In this document: positions 1 through 11,333 of the stretch, in pieces
How positions within the stretch are numbered: position 1 is the stretch's first letter
How the letters are laid out: every line of letters starts with the position of its first letter
DNA from: Patella vulgata
Taxonomy: Eukaryota > Mollusca > Gastropoda > Patellidae
Direction: 5' to 3'
Length of the DNA: 64,000 nucleotides
NCBI RefSeq assembly: GCF_932274485.2
Contig: NC_065881.2
Span: 50,540,702 to 50,604,701 of the forward strand
The notes under the pieces: model-generated
What the model was told of the DNA's origin: nothing
Database searches by the model: none
What the model saw: the letters and a program-made list of their open reading frames with translations, nothing else
Translations under genes and position numbers: made by a program

Positions 1-7
1 GAAATTT

Positions 8-1376
8 TCTCAAAAACCCAACCTGACTTCTGAGATGATAATATGTTCTCCATGATCTTCATGTAACTCATGGTGCACGCGTTGTTCACCCGGACCAGCC
101 CTATAAAATGCACCCCCATACCTAGTTAAATCATTCACACTACAACGTCAGCAGCATGCCGCGACTCACGACAGCCCAGAGGAACCAGGCGCTTGGAAGA
201 TTTGACGCTGGCCACACTGCCCAAGCCGTTGCCAATCACTCTCAGGTGAATGTTCGGACAATCTACAGGCTTCAGAAACGCTTTCGGGTCACCAACACCA
301 CGGATGATCGCCCCAGAACTGGTAGACCAAAGGTTACCACAAGGCGACAAGACCGCCATGTTGTGCGACAGCACGTGCAGAATCCCTTGACACAGGCATA
401 CGAGAGGCAGACAGTGGGAACACACGGAAGACTCATCAGTACCGATACAGTGCGCCGACGTCTCACCAGAGAGAACATCCATTGCCGTAGACCTTACCGT
501 GGACCGATCCTCACACCTCGCCATAGACGTGAACATCTACAGTTTACCCAACAACACCAGAACTGGCGACAATGGAGAACTGCTCTGTTCACAGATGAGA
601 GTCGGTATTTCGTATCAACTGCAGATGGCAGGATCAGAATATGGCGTCGACGTGGCCAGTGTTATTCTGACCAATGTATCATGGAACGAGACTCATGGGG
701 AGGTCCAAGCATAATGGTTTGGGGCGTAATCGGCCTGAGCCAGAGAGTGGGTCCTGTGGTGTTCCAAAAGCTTGGTCCAGGGAGAGGAGGCGGCATCACA
801 TCAGTGCGCAACATCGATCAAGCTCTCAGACCCCACGTCATACCACATTTGGCACGTCATCGAAACAACGTTTTCCAGCATGACAACGCCCGTTCCCACA
901 CAGCCAGGGTTACTCGGGACTTTTTTACAGCAGAACGGTGTCAACGTTATGCACAGGACAGCCCTTAGTTCGGACTTAAACCCGATTGAACACCTTTGGG
1001 ATGAAATTCAGAGGAGACTTAATAACGTCGTACCGAGACCAAACACAGCCGATGGATTGCGCCAGGCTTTTCTGAGAGTGTGGTTCCAGGTGCCAATGGC
1101 GTTCATCAATCGTCTGGTCCATTCCATCTACAGACGCTGCGCAGCTGTTATTGACACTGGCGGTGGACACACCAGATACTGATGTATAGACTGTGTACAG
1201 ACTCTAAACCTTCTCGTAATGTCTTGGAACTGTGATGAATTAATCACTAATGTGTAAACATACTGTTCACAAAAAATTGCTTTGATCCATTTAGTAAGTC
1301 GTTTTCTAGAATGATTTGATTAAAGTGCCTCTCTGATTTTGAAATCGTACTGACGTTTTTTGGGTTTTTTTTTGTT
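8..1376 (+). mobile_element. Tc1-like DNA transposon, copy 1 (decayed)
   Basis: A Tc1/mariner-type element surrounds the transposase pseudogene at 156-1182. A possible terminal inverted repeat is AAAAACCCAA near 13-22, seen in reverse complement as TTGGGTTTTT near 1360-1370. The ends are blurred by T-rich sequence, so the boundaries are approximate, and no clean TA duplication could be fixed. A TATA-like motif (TATAAAA) lies at 102-108, about 50 bases before the start codon. The element type is firm from the protein; the ends are inference. Confidence 0.6.
156..1182 (+). pseudogene. Tc1-like transposase, one frameshift
   Basis: The reading frame from ATG at 156 encodes a Tc1/mariner transposase: a paired-type helix-turn-helix over about residues 1-45, a GRPK minor-groove motif near residues 56-59, then the DDE catalytic domain. 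The first catalytic Asp is in FTDESR (residue 147) and the second in HDNAR (residue 243). The third acidic residue, in the motif DLNPIEHLWDE, lies in the next frame. The frames change at a run of six T at about 919-924, where five would restore the usual D-F-L-Q-Q reading, so this is a one-base homopolymer insertion. The second frame runs to a stop at 1182 with the C-terminal G-x-H-T-R-Y ending expected for the family. Total length is close to the usual 340 residues. The protein would cut and paste its own element in the nucleus; this copy cannot as it stands. A sequencing error in the T run is an alternative explanation. Confidence 0.85.
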
Positions 1377-1451
1377 CTTTTGGGGGTTTTTTTGCTGTTT
1401 AGTATATATAGTTCTTGCTAACCATATCCGCGGGTGTTAATTAAGATACGC

Positions 1452-1786
1452 TAATTAAGGTGGCTAAGTGGATAAGACGCTGGCTCGCTAGTCTTGAGGT
1501 CGCGGGTTCGCTCTCGGTGTTGGCCGAGAAAGTTCATCGACGTGGTTTCCCCTTGTGCAGGATGGAGGACCTGGCACAGAGGGCCTGGCAAGGACATCTG
1601 TCTGGTCTTTCGGATGGGACGATAAATCGAAGTCCCGTGTACCATTGGCTTGCACGTAAAAGATCCTCTGGCAGTTGAAATTCGATATAAGAGTAGGTCT
1701 TATAGCACACAGTATGGCGTATGCCCGTCTTCATTAGCCCAGTCGGAGCAGAACAGTAGAACGTTAAACCCCATTTCGTTAATTAA
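1452..1786 (+). repeat. tRNA-derived SINE, family A, full length
   Basis: The head is tRNA-like, with box A TGGCTAAGTGG at 1461-1471 and a box B-like GGTTCGCTCTC at 1505-1515, the internal RNA polymerase III promoter. A conserved body follows (GGCCGAGAAAGTTCATC, then CGTATGCCCGTCTTCATTAG), ending in GTTAAACCCCATTTCG. This copy is the in-window reference for family A. A TTAATTAA-like string occurs on both sides (about 1438-1445 and 1778-1785) and may be the target-site duplication, but it overlaps the tail. The family name in databases is not claimed. Confidence 0.85.
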
Positions 1787-4700
1787 CATTTGCACAGTAT
1801 CTGACGACAGACATATTTTTGGGACCGCGGGTGGTAGCCCTCTGGGCTTTATTTTGATATATCTGACTCTTTTGATCAAATCCCTTGATGTCCCTAACTC
1901 CAAATTTACACCAAATTTTTCTGACCAAGGCACTGTGCAATTTTGGATTTGACCGTTGAGATTACTGAGTATATTGGAGCGGGAGGATTTGCACCTCTTA
2001 ATTGTCGCGTAAAGCGGAAAAGGTTTTTAAGATTTTGATTGTCACTCAAATCAAAATTATCTGTTATTATACGATTGTTTTGTTTTTCTTTGAAATCAAA
2101 AGTGATATTATATATTATTGTAACTGTCAATGATTTTTTGTGTGTTGAGATTTTCTAAAGTCTTCTGGTAGTTAAATATTATATTTGAAATTGGAATAAA
2201 ACATTTGTAGTTGAATGTAGGCGAGATTTTAGGAATAGTCTCCGAAGATTCTATTTAATGCAATGTCTTGTATGTGTTTCTTTGTACTTTATATGGTTAT
2301 GTTAAATAAACTTTACGTGTAATAAAATCGATATTTTATAAAATCATAATATAGAGGGAAAACATAATTATTATTATTACATAATATAATAAATGCAAAA
2401 ACAAAAGAATAAAAATACGCCCAGTTAATTGAACCACTTTACTCCTTCTTCACAAAGTTATAAGCCAGCTATCTGTATTTAATGAGCGCCTTCAGAAGTT
2501 ATAATGCATATTCCACTCCTAGATCTTCACTCTGTTATAAGTATAGTAAAAATACAAATTACATTTGAAACGATGTAAATGTATATGAATACAAGGCTTG
2601 TGTAATTATATCGAACGTAATGTAGAAATACAACCATATGTCAGTTTACAAAATGAGTGCTGTATATTAACAGAAATGCCATTTGAAATATTTTTACAGC
2701 AAATTGTAAATTTACTGTCAGATAGTTGTCACATTGGTAATTCCACAAATCGAATTTTGTGCAAAATATTTACTGTTCTGTCAGTCAGTTTAGTCCATTT
2801 TAGAGAAATAGGTTATTGAAAATATGAATGCACCTAACTGGTTAATGAAGACAGGAATATGCCACACATTGTATTGTGTGCGATATTTGGGGACATTTTG
2901 AATATAGTCCCACTGAATAGCTTCCTATCAAAAACACATGCATAGACACCAAAACAAACGTCATATCACATTTACATTCAATCTTGGACCAATTTAACCA
3001 ATTAAGTATATTGCTATTTTGGGGGTAACTTTTGTTGATATTTGACCCCACGGTCACTAAACAATACTCTTAATCATGAATATGATGCATGAGATTATTA
3101 AAGGGTCTATAAGGAAACTTCTGGCTAATTTTTGTTGCTTTATCTACAAAATTGGGAGGTGGTCGGATTTTTAGCTACTTTCAATCCGAAAGTGGTTTTG
3201 GGGAAAAATTTGGTTACCCATGAGCCAGGACTAATTTAGAGATATGTAAATTTACCTTGGTGTCGATCATTACCATATGTGATAGAACTGGTTAAACACG
3301 TTCCAATTATAATTTTAACACAGAGATCATTGCTACGATAGATGCATAATGAAGATTCCAAGAAACGGAAGTGACGAAAGCAAAAGGAAAACTCGAGTTA
3401 TCTTTCTATATAGCTGACTGAAATGACGGATGATAACAGCTACACAGGCGAATTTCTGCTCACTAATAATCCCTTTGAAGTGTAAAAGTTGTTATATGAG
3501 ACTGCGAGAGGATATCTGACAATTTAAAAAAGTAACTGAATGTCACAACAAGAAAATAGAAATAGTCCGTACATTTCCTTGTTTTTATTCATTCTATATT
3601 TAATGAAAACATGGCAATGCACGGACTTTTCTATTTATTTCGTTTTCTCTTATCTAGTAACAGCGCCTTATTCACTCCATTCGCCGTTAGTCCGGTTAGT
3701 AGAAAATGGTCCATATTTAAACCTTAAAGTTTTAACTTAAACGAGTAAAATTTTAAAGCGAATTCTATAAATAATGAAAGAGCTGCAATGCATCACTGAG
3801 TAAGGCGGTCAGGATTTTACATCCACCCTCAACCCCTTGTCAGTTTATTTATTGTAAAGAAAGTATTTGGTGATTTCATGATAATTATATGTGGACTAAA
3901 AACATATTCAAACTAATTATATATAATCTACAACAAATTTGTTTCAAATCCCTCTCAATACATTGTTTTCGCGAGAAAATACCCCAAGCTATAAAAAATC
4001 TATTTTAGGAAGCCATGTCTCTACCTTCCATATATGTCAAAATTGCCATGATTTTATTGGAAATAACCACCCGATAAATACTTTGTTGGAATCATTAAGG
4101 TTGTGAGAATACAAGTTGTTTCGCCGTCGACTTTTACGAAGTCTGTATAGCTCGTACACGGAACGCACTGAAATTCTATTCTGTGTATGGCATTGACAAT
4201 CAGCATACATATCATTTTGCCCGGTAATGTGTTATGGTAGCCCGACAGTGCCCTTTTGCGTCGCATTGATTATACATTACACTATTGGCGCATAAAATCG
4301 TCTAAACCAGTGACACTGCATAGTGAAAAGATTGCTTCAATTGATGAAAACCTTATTTGTGATCTGTCATTATTGTCTGGTATACAGTTATCAAATATTT
4401 ATCACACCTTAATATATATTTACACTGCTGTTCTTAACTGCCCATCTCTGACTATAAATTCGTTTATCATTGTTTTTAATATAACCCAGGGGAAAATTTA
4501 ACAATATGTTCTGTATTTACAGTGCAAAGAAACGAGACTTAATAACTTTAGTCGTTTCGTGATTTCCACACGCTTAGGGTGCTAGAAATTTAACGATCTG
4601 TTGAGCGACTTCCTTAATATATATTAATGACTACAGCTAGACAATAAATGAAGCCACTGAACAAATTATTGATTTCAAACACCCAAAACATATTTCGGCC

Positions 4701-4880
4701 TCCGGCGCCAATAAAATTTTATCACCGTCTATTTCAAACACTTAAAAAATCTAAATCCGACTTTCAACATCATTAGATATTTCATTAAACTATTTAAGTT
4801 CTATCTTCCAGAAAAACATGCTCCGGTGCAGCCCGAAGCCATACTTTAATCTTTGTCTATAGAACTGCTCTGTCTTGCAT
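1787..4880. other. AT-rich stretch, nothing identified
   Basis: Open frames here are all under 100 codons and show no family motif or coding-like composition. I see no RNA gene or clear inverted-repeat element. It reads as intergenic or intronic DNA. Confidence 0.6.
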
Positions 4881-4884
4881 AGTG

Positions 4885-5035
4885 GTTTCGATCTCAAGGA
4901 GGAGGGTCAAATGCCTAACCTGGTGGATTTTCTCCCACTGCTAAAGACCACTACGTACAAGCGAATTATTGAATTATAATTGCACCATATGTCAGTCACG
5001 GAATGATCTAGTTTCTATGCGTGTCTTGCATAGCT
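4885..5035 (+). repeat. Degenerate SINE, family B
   Basis: Eroded match to the body of family B (see 13025-13326): a TGGATTTTCTCCCACTGC segment, then TACAAGCGAATTATTGAA, a GCACCATATG block and a worn ATGATCTAGTTT segment. The tRNA-like head is lost. Divergence suggests an old copy. Confidence 0.6.
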
Positions 5036-6540
5036 TAGGAGGCCTGTCGTACGTGTAAAACGTGTTGTTGCAACGCATGTTGTTGTTTTTTTGTTAATTG
5101 GCCTTTAGGGTCCAATGTACTACTTGTTTGTTTTAAATGCAACTTTTCGTATACCGATGGATTTTGTATCATGTTAAATGGAGAGTACGAGAAGACCCGC
5201 ATTTTTCAGACTAAGGAAAATATACTCTAATGACGATCACCGTTAACTAAAACATTCAAGGTTATTTATTAACTGATTAATTAATGGGGATTACTATTTA
5301 CTATAACATTTAATGTTATGCATTAACTGATTAATTATAATTTGTACAAAAACAATATATAATCGAAATAGTTATTTCTATAACGGAAATGACGTCATTA
5401 TGGCAAAATAATGTAGTTTTTATCTTTTCAGAACAATCTTTCCGGCTGTTTATTCGTAAAAGAATTTAATAAGCACTTTTTCAAAATACAATATTATGAT
5501 ATACTCGTATATCGCGCAATTAAAGTCACCATTCTATAAAAACCCTTTACACGGGTCGTTAAGTCCTTGTTCACTGAGAATCGACATGGTCTCTTTATAA
5601 TCTTAGTTGAGTAAACAAATTTCACTCGTATTGCTGGATATCTGTTGAAATGCTTCATTATAACAAAAAGTGAATTCAGCTGAACAGTAAATCTCATCAA
5701 TAAAACTTGGCATTGTCCATTGCGCAAGTCAAGATTCTTGTAATTTCGAAAACACTGCCAAAATAGCCTCTTTGGTATCTAGCAAAACCAGCAAAATAAG
5801 TTTGTTTTTGGATTTTTAAAGTGTTTTTTCTTTGGGGGGGGGGGGGTATCAATGACAGAATTGAAATTGATGCCAGTATAACGATGCGGAGTTTGCAAAG
5901 CGAAAATGAGATAAAATTGCATGTTCGATTGTATCGCATCATATTAATACCACAACATTGCAAATCAATACCGGGAAAAATACTAGTAACGTGCACAGTG
6001 CACGGTATGATTACTCATTTTAGGAATTTGAGATGACAAATTGCAAAAGTGTTTGTACTTTAGTATCATTGTTTTTTCTATATGGGTATTTTGGTTTTCC
6101 TCAATTAAAACATTTTCTGTGGAACTACATGTTCGTGATACTTAAATGAGATGAGAGTTAAATATTCTCCCATTACATGCAGTTTTGGCTCACTTTTATA
6201 TTACCTATATTTTTACATGATGGGGTTGGCAATAATGTTCACATGATAAACTGCGTATCTATCTAAATGTTTACGTCATAAGAGACATGTCAGTTAATGA
6301 AATGTGTCATTTTATGTTAAAATCTCAAATTTCAAATGAGGTTTTAATAAATATATAAACGAGTTTCTGATATACCAATATTATATTTCTCTATGAATGT
6401 TCTAGATATATCAGTATTTATAACGTCATAACTTTTGCGACAGCGTAATTATCAAAGCGCATTATTTAACTACGGGTAGCACCGGATGTTATATTATTTA
6501 TGCATAACATATTAGCTGTTGTCGTGTGTGGCTTTGCGAT
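5036..6540. other. AT-rich stretch with a poly(G) run
   Basis: No gene recognised. A run of about a dozen G lies near 5835-5848. Two neighbouring blocks at 5266-5340 repeat a TTAACTGATTAATTA string, a small degenerate direct repeat. Confidence 0.5.
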
Positions 6541-6692
6541 CCCTTGGAAGTTGGGATTCTATATAAGAGTAGGCCGTAGCGCCGCTGTCCGGGCATATTT
6601 TCCCTAACACACTTAATGGCGTACGCCCGACTTCATTAGCCCAATCGGAGCAAATAGTGAGACGTTAAACCCCACTTCATTCCATTTCATTT
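6541..6692 (+). repeat. SINE family A, 3' part only
   Basis: Begins within the body (ATATAAGAGTAGGCCGTAG) and continues through GTACGCCCGACTTCATTAGC to GACGTTAAACCCCACTTCATTCC plus a short CATTT-type tail. It is a 5'-truncated copy, the usual outcome of incomplete target-primed reverse transcription. Confidence 0.8.
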
Positions 6693-7123
6693 CGTGTTGC
6701 TTTGCTTCATGCGTTTATCCTAGAGCGGTCATACACTCGACCGCACCCATAGCATGGCATCTTTCATTATGGCACGTAAAATTGTAAGTCGTTTTTTTCC
6801 AAAAACCACTCAGAATCCTTCCAAAATGTGCGCTTCTGTCGCACCGCATGGCGCAGTCTAATATATAAAATAAATATACTAATTTGGTGACAATATAATA
6901 TTATGTTTCAGCGAATCGCTAACCCTATATTTTTTTAGAAAAATCCAGTGTATAACATCTGGGATCCGTTTTGTATAAAAAAAAACTACATTTAGCGATT
7001 GGGTTTTGTTTTTCTTTTGATTTATCAGTAACAATAGTGTAATGTAATTATCATCAATGTGTGGCTATTGATAAACATAAATGTATATTGGCTATAATAT
7101 ACTCTTCAATTTGATTTCTATAT

Positions 7124-7776
7124 TATACTCTTCAAAAAAAGTAGGGGATATTCAGATGCAAATACATATGCAGGTTGTGATATGATAAATAGTCATGGAC
7201 ATTTGACATGCTTTGAGAGTATGTTCACAGATGAAGAACTTATCGCCCCAACAGAACCATTGAGCTGCACATGCGACACGCAATAGCGCCATGCACGTGG
7301 GAGGGGTTCATTTTCAAATTTGACACTTCAAGGAAGGGTTGATGAAAACTGCCGCTAGCTGGTTTATCCCATCCATTTTTGCTTTCCTATCGGTTCGTGC
7401 ATAAGATTTACTGTTTAGCTTATCTTTGCTTTAGTGTGTTACGTTTAATTTGCAATGAGACGTCTTCAACATGATGAACGTCTATGTGCTATTGGCATGC
7501 CTCAAATGGGTTCTACACAGCGAGCAGTAGCCAACATGCTTAATGTGTCACAGTCTGTGATCAGCAGATAATTACTAATTATTAAGACAAAAATCAAAAA
7601 CGTCCATTTTCACTTTTGACAGTGTATCTCTTTGCGAGTGAAATTGGGCCGTCAGATAAGCAGCCCATATGAACTGTTTATGTTCATGTGTAGGCAACTG
7701 GCCTGTTATTAACATACAGTGCATTTCCGCAGTTTTGTATTGTTTCTGAATATCCCCTACTTTTTTGAAGAGTATA
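7124..7776 (+). mobile_element. Non-autonomous Tc1-like element keeping the transposase N-terminus
   Basis: A 653 bp element bounded by near-perfect inverted repeats of about 30 bp: TATACTCTTC followed by an A run and GTAGGGGATATTCAG on the left, with the reverse complement on the right. A TA dinucleotide lies at each end, as expected for Tc1/mariner. The termini closely resemble those of the larger element at 14227-15761. Between them are non-coding sequence shared with 10550-11333 and a 38-codon transposase remnant at 7455-7571. It is an internal deletion derivative that could only move using a transposase supplied in trans. Confidence 0.85.
7455..7571 (+). pseudogene. Tc1-like transposase, N-terminal fragment
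   Basis: An ATG opens a 38-residue frame starting MRRLQHDERL and ending NVSQSVISR before a stop. It aligns with the first 38 residues of the transposase at 14524, which begins MRRLTQNERL and reads NVSQSVISR at the same position. Only the first helix-turn-helix is kept; the catalytic domain has been deleted. Sequence directly after the stop joins the 3' non-coding part of the element. Confidence 0.8.
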
Positions 7777-8843
7777 TATACATTTGCAACATTTATATTC
7801 AAATTTTAACAAATTATAAAAATTAAAAATTACTAAATCAATTATGTTTTACTCACTGATTACATATTATACCAACATATTTTTAAGGGGAAGTTACCAC
7901 CTTATAATAAATTCCAATAAAATATACAATGTGATGATCGTGACTAATATTGTTTTTCATTCTAGAGGCTCCAATAGACAGGCTGTGATTGGGGGAAATC
8001 TTTGATAGTTGGGATCTGAAGAAGAGAAACCTCCGTCGTCCAGTCAAAATTGTACAGATAACAATAGAAAATATATATGTTAGTCTCCAAATTACCGGTG
8101 TGTTGTCGACACTTCAAGCCCCATTATATAGATATATCAGTTAAGGTTGAATGCCTCATAGTTATTAAAATAGATAGAAATGGTTACTAAATATTTAATA
8201 TTTTTCAGTAAGGTGAAATATTACCGTTATACGAAATGTAAATTTTACACCCACTTCCGCTTTGCATACTTTAAAATGTGTTTCATCAAGTTTTGTCCCC
8301 GACCTTTCGTAGACATCCAATGGTCCTTAATGTAACATTTGTCTGTTATTCGACATGCCATCTTATTTTTTCCCTATTACATGACATATGAGCCGCATTT
8401 AATGGTAATGTTGCATATTTAATAGATAGGGGACCTTATACAAATCATATAATTACGATCATGATGAATAGTATCAGGGCTCAATCTGAATCACGGTAAA
8501 CATATCTATGTACCAATTAACTTGTGACATACCCGATGTAATAGACCCATTCATCCCTACAGTGTAAACCATAATAGAACATTTGACAAGTCACAGACGA
8601 CTCTTATGTAGTAAATTGTAATTACATTCATATTATAAAATAAACTAGTTAGGCATCTTTCCATTGGTGCTTTTCTCTGTGCTAGAGGAGGTAAATGTTA
8701 GTTCTGTAGAAGAAATGATGAGTCCAATCGAACGGGGTGTTAGCAAACAAACATGGTGGCTGTGTCTACAGAGAACTAAATACATATCGCACTATAAAAC
8801 CCTATAGATTGATAATACTCTAAGATGGTCGATTCATCCGTTG
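7777..8843. other. AT-rich stretch, nothing identified
   Basis: No frame with a recognisable domain and no clear repeat structure. Confidence 0.5.
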
Positions 8844-9114
8844 TAGTTTTAGGGACAGAAACCACTTGGTTCATAATTTGACCTGAAGAGTGACTTCTCG
8901 TTAGCTTTTTCGTTCAGTACCAATTTCGTCATTCAAAATATTAAATTATAATGGTTCTTTCAACAGATCTGGAAATGTAAATCCAAAACACAGTAAATAA
9001 TAGAAATGTTTAGATACTAGTTTATTCTTACTCTTCATCAAGAGATTCATAAAGCTAACGAGAAGCCACTTTTAAGGTCAATTTTGAACCAAATGATTTC
9101 TGTCCAAAACATTA
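8844..9114. mobile_element. Small inverted-repeat element (MITE)
   Basis: The left arm GGACAGAAACCACTTGG from 8853 runs on through a CTTCTCGTTAGC block to about 8910. The right arm is its imperfect reverse complement at about 9049-9105. Arms are about 55 bp with a non-coding middle. The similarity extends outward to a TA on each side (8844-8845 and 9113-9114), which fits a Tc1/mariner-type MITE, though the outermost bases are poorly conserved. Superfamily is inference. Confidence 0.65.
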
Positions 9115-9689
9115 CATCATGACCCCCCACCCACACACACAACAGGTATCTTATATACATATATACATATTTAGATATGCTTCATCAAGCTCTAAGAAAA
9201 TCACCTTTCTTTACATCAACGGGAACTCATTTCCCACCGATCCCCCCCCCCCCCCTACGCACGCACACCTGCAACCCGCCACCCCACCTCGCCACAAATC
9301 AAACTAGCTGTCCAGGGTCATCATAAATATAAACACTTATTTAGATATGGACACTCCTAGAAATTTATGATTTATTAATATATAACATAATTTTGTCAAC
9401 ATAATCACATTTTCCCCCAATTTTAGACATTGGACCCCCCCCCCCCCCCATCTCAATAACGCCCCTCAAACGCCGAATCACCACCCATATTCGAAATTTA
9501 CGCAAAAAGACTGGTCTAGAAAAACTTGGTTTCATAAAATTCACAGCTCGGGTGGCGACCCCCCCCCCCCCTTCCAGCCACCGGACTAAAACAATGACAA
9601 AAAATAACATAACTAAATGAATGTAAATAAATAGTATCAAACAGTTCCAACGACTGTAGTGCAGGTGCAGGTTAGTCCACTATATATTA
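9115..9689. other. C-rich homopolymer tract region
   Basis: Contains three long C runs (near 9241-9254, 9435-9449 and 9559-9570) and a CA-rich stretch near 9125-9142 within otherwise AT-rich DNA. No gene seen; the open frames across it are driven by the homopolymers. Confidence 0.6.
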
Positions 9690-9930
9690 AAGATGCATTA
9701 TGTAAGAGCTAAATCTGCCAATTACAGGGGTTTTTTTGTTTTGTTTTATTTTTTTGTTTGGCCTCAAATGTTATATAAATTATCAATTAGACATTTATTC
9801 ACATGGCGAGCCCATAATCAACTCACTAAACTGTCGGATATTCGCGATTTTCAATGGATTGAAACACGATCGTCATGTACTGATCTAATTAAAAAATGGA
9901 TAGTCGGAACTTTGTTTATTATCGTAACAA
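9690..9930 (+). repeat. Dispersed repeat, family C, copy 1
   Basis: Starts GCATTATGTAAGAGCTAAAT and continues with CTGCCAATTACAGG, a TTATATAAATTAT block, CATAATCAACTC, and later TTTGTTTATTATCG. The same ordered blocks recur at 12513-12780 and 50883-51110. A T-rich insertion lies near 9727-9755. No coding capacity and no tRNA-like head was found, so the class is unknown. Confidence 0.65.
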
Positions 9931-9987
9931 AGGCACTTGAAAAAGGGCATTATATCTTGTTTGCTTTGGCTATTTTATTTTTGACCA

Positions 9988-10055
9988 CTGCTAAAAGACC
10001 CTGCGCGTACCATTGCACTATATTTTAGTCTCGGAATTACACAGTTTGTGTCGAG
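9988..10055 (+). repeat. SINE family B fragment
   Basis: Short 3' fragment with CACTGCTAAAAGACCCTGCG and GTTTGTGTCGAGTG, both typical of the family B body. Head and tail are missing. Confidence 0.55.
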
Positions 10056-10259
10056 TGAACACATACGTCTTCAATGACGTATTTATCTAAATCATTTAAT
10101 ATCACAATCACTAACCAGCGGTTTACTTTAATTATAATAGATGGAGATCTTTAAAACTAGATAACGAGTTGTTGCTTTCTTGGCCAACAACATAGAAATA
10201 CACCCACAAGACCAAATTTTATTTTGTAATTGTACCAAGCATATGCATTCCGTTAATAG

Positions 10260-10445
10260 TCGAGGGGATTGAGTGGTCAAGAAGCGATGTATGTCCTACC
10301 TCTTTGGTTTCTCTCCAGGTCTACCGGTTTCCGCCGGCTGCTAAATAACCCTGCGCGTAAGCGAATTATTGTCATAAATTTTGTACCATATTGTTAGTAG
10401 TCTCAAAATGACCTAACTTGTGTCGAGTGGACGCTAAACCAGTCA
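10260..10445 (+). repeat. Degenerate SINE, family B
   Basis: A worn head (GAGGGGATTGAGTGGTCAAG) is followed by TCTCCAGGTCTACCGGTTTC, GCGTAAGCGAATTATTG, AAATGACCTAACTTGTGTC and GAGTGGACGCTAAACC. The middle containing box B is deleted. The order of blocks matches the copy at 13025. Confidence 0.75.
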
Positions 10446-10880
10446 TATAAAAAAGGTAGATATAGAGTTTACTGGACATAAAGGCCACGTTGAAATCGAT
10501 GATTTCTAACTTAAGCTACCACTAATTTCAATTCTATTTGATTTCTATATATACTCTTCAAAAAAAGTAGGGGATATTGAAATGCAAATACCTATGCAGG
10601 TTGTGATATGATAAATAGTCATGGACATGCTTTGAGAGTATGTTCACAGATGAAGAACTTATCGCCCCAACAGAACCACTGAGCTGCATGTGCGACACGC
10701 AATAGCGCCATACACGTGGGAGGGCTTCATTGTCAAATTTGACACTTCAAGGAAAGGTTGATGAAAACTGCCGCTTGTTGGTTTATCCTACCCATGTTTC
10801 CTTTCCTATCGGTTCTTGCATAAGATTTACTGTTTAGCGTATCTTTGCTTTAGTGTGTTACGCTTAATTTGGTCGGGAGA

Positions 10881-11048
10881 CGTGTTGGTCGACGTCAACG
10901 TCGACCGACGACACTGCAAGAATTGGCCTTGGCCCTGCGAGAGGAGTGGATCAGATTGCCCCAAATCGTAATTGGACAGTTGATTAGGAGCATGCCACGA
11001 CAAATTGCTGAATGTCTGAGGATTGGTGGAGCAATTACTCATTATTAA
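10881..11048 (+). pseudogene. Tc1-like transposase, C-terminal fragment
   Basis: An open frame reads RRQRRPTTLQELALALREEW, later LIRSMPRQIAECL, and ends with I-T-H-Y and a stop. It aligns with the end of the transposase at 14524 (QRQQRPANVQELAAALQQEW, LIRSMPRRINACL, F-T-R-Y). The catalytic core and DNA-binding part are absent. Confidence 0.8.
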
Positions 11049-11070
11049 GACAAAAATCAAAAACGTCCAT

Positions 11071-11204
11071 TTTCACTTTTGACAGTGTATCTCTTTGCGA
11101 GTGAAATGGGGCCCTCAGATAAGCCGCCCATATGAACTTTTCACTTTTGACAGTGTATCTCTTTGCGAGTGAAATGGGGCCCTCAGATAAGCCGCCCATA
11201 TGAA
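11071..11204 (+). repeat. 67 bp tandem duplication inside the MITE
   Basis: The unit beginning TTTCACTTTTGACAGTG is present twice, back to back, with no difference that I can see. The sister element at 7124 has it once, so the duplication arose in this lineage. Confidence 0.85.
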
Positions 11205-11333
11205 CTGTTTATGTTCATGTGTAGGCAATTGGTTTGTTATTAACATACACTGGTTACCTCTAATAAAACCAGCAGTGCATTTCCGCAGTTTTGTATTGTT
11301 TCTGAATATCCCCTACTTTTTTTGAAGAGTATA

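Larger units (their letters stand above)
10550..11333 (+). mobile_element. Non-autonomous Tc1-like element keeping the transposase C-terminus
   Basis: A 784 bp sister of the element at 7124-7776. It has the same ends (TATACTCTTC, A run, GTAGGGGATATT) and the same flanking non-coding blocks, but a different internal deletion: it keeps the last 55 or so transposase codons and lacks the N-terminus. Just inside the right part a 67 bp segment is tandemly duplicated (11071-11137 and 11138-11204). It also carries a short insert near 11252-11275 that the sister lacks. Confidence 0.85.

Noticed and set aside
135-536. 133-codon open frame on the minus strand over the first transposase
   Set aside because: It is antisense to a well-supported transposase and has no motif of its own.
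1461-1515. Possible functional tRNA genes at SINE heads (also 18231-18298, 36332-36419, 46606-46672, 62090-62141)
   Set aside because: Box A and B are present but the acceptor and anticodon arms do not fold as a complete tRNA and a SINE body follows each.
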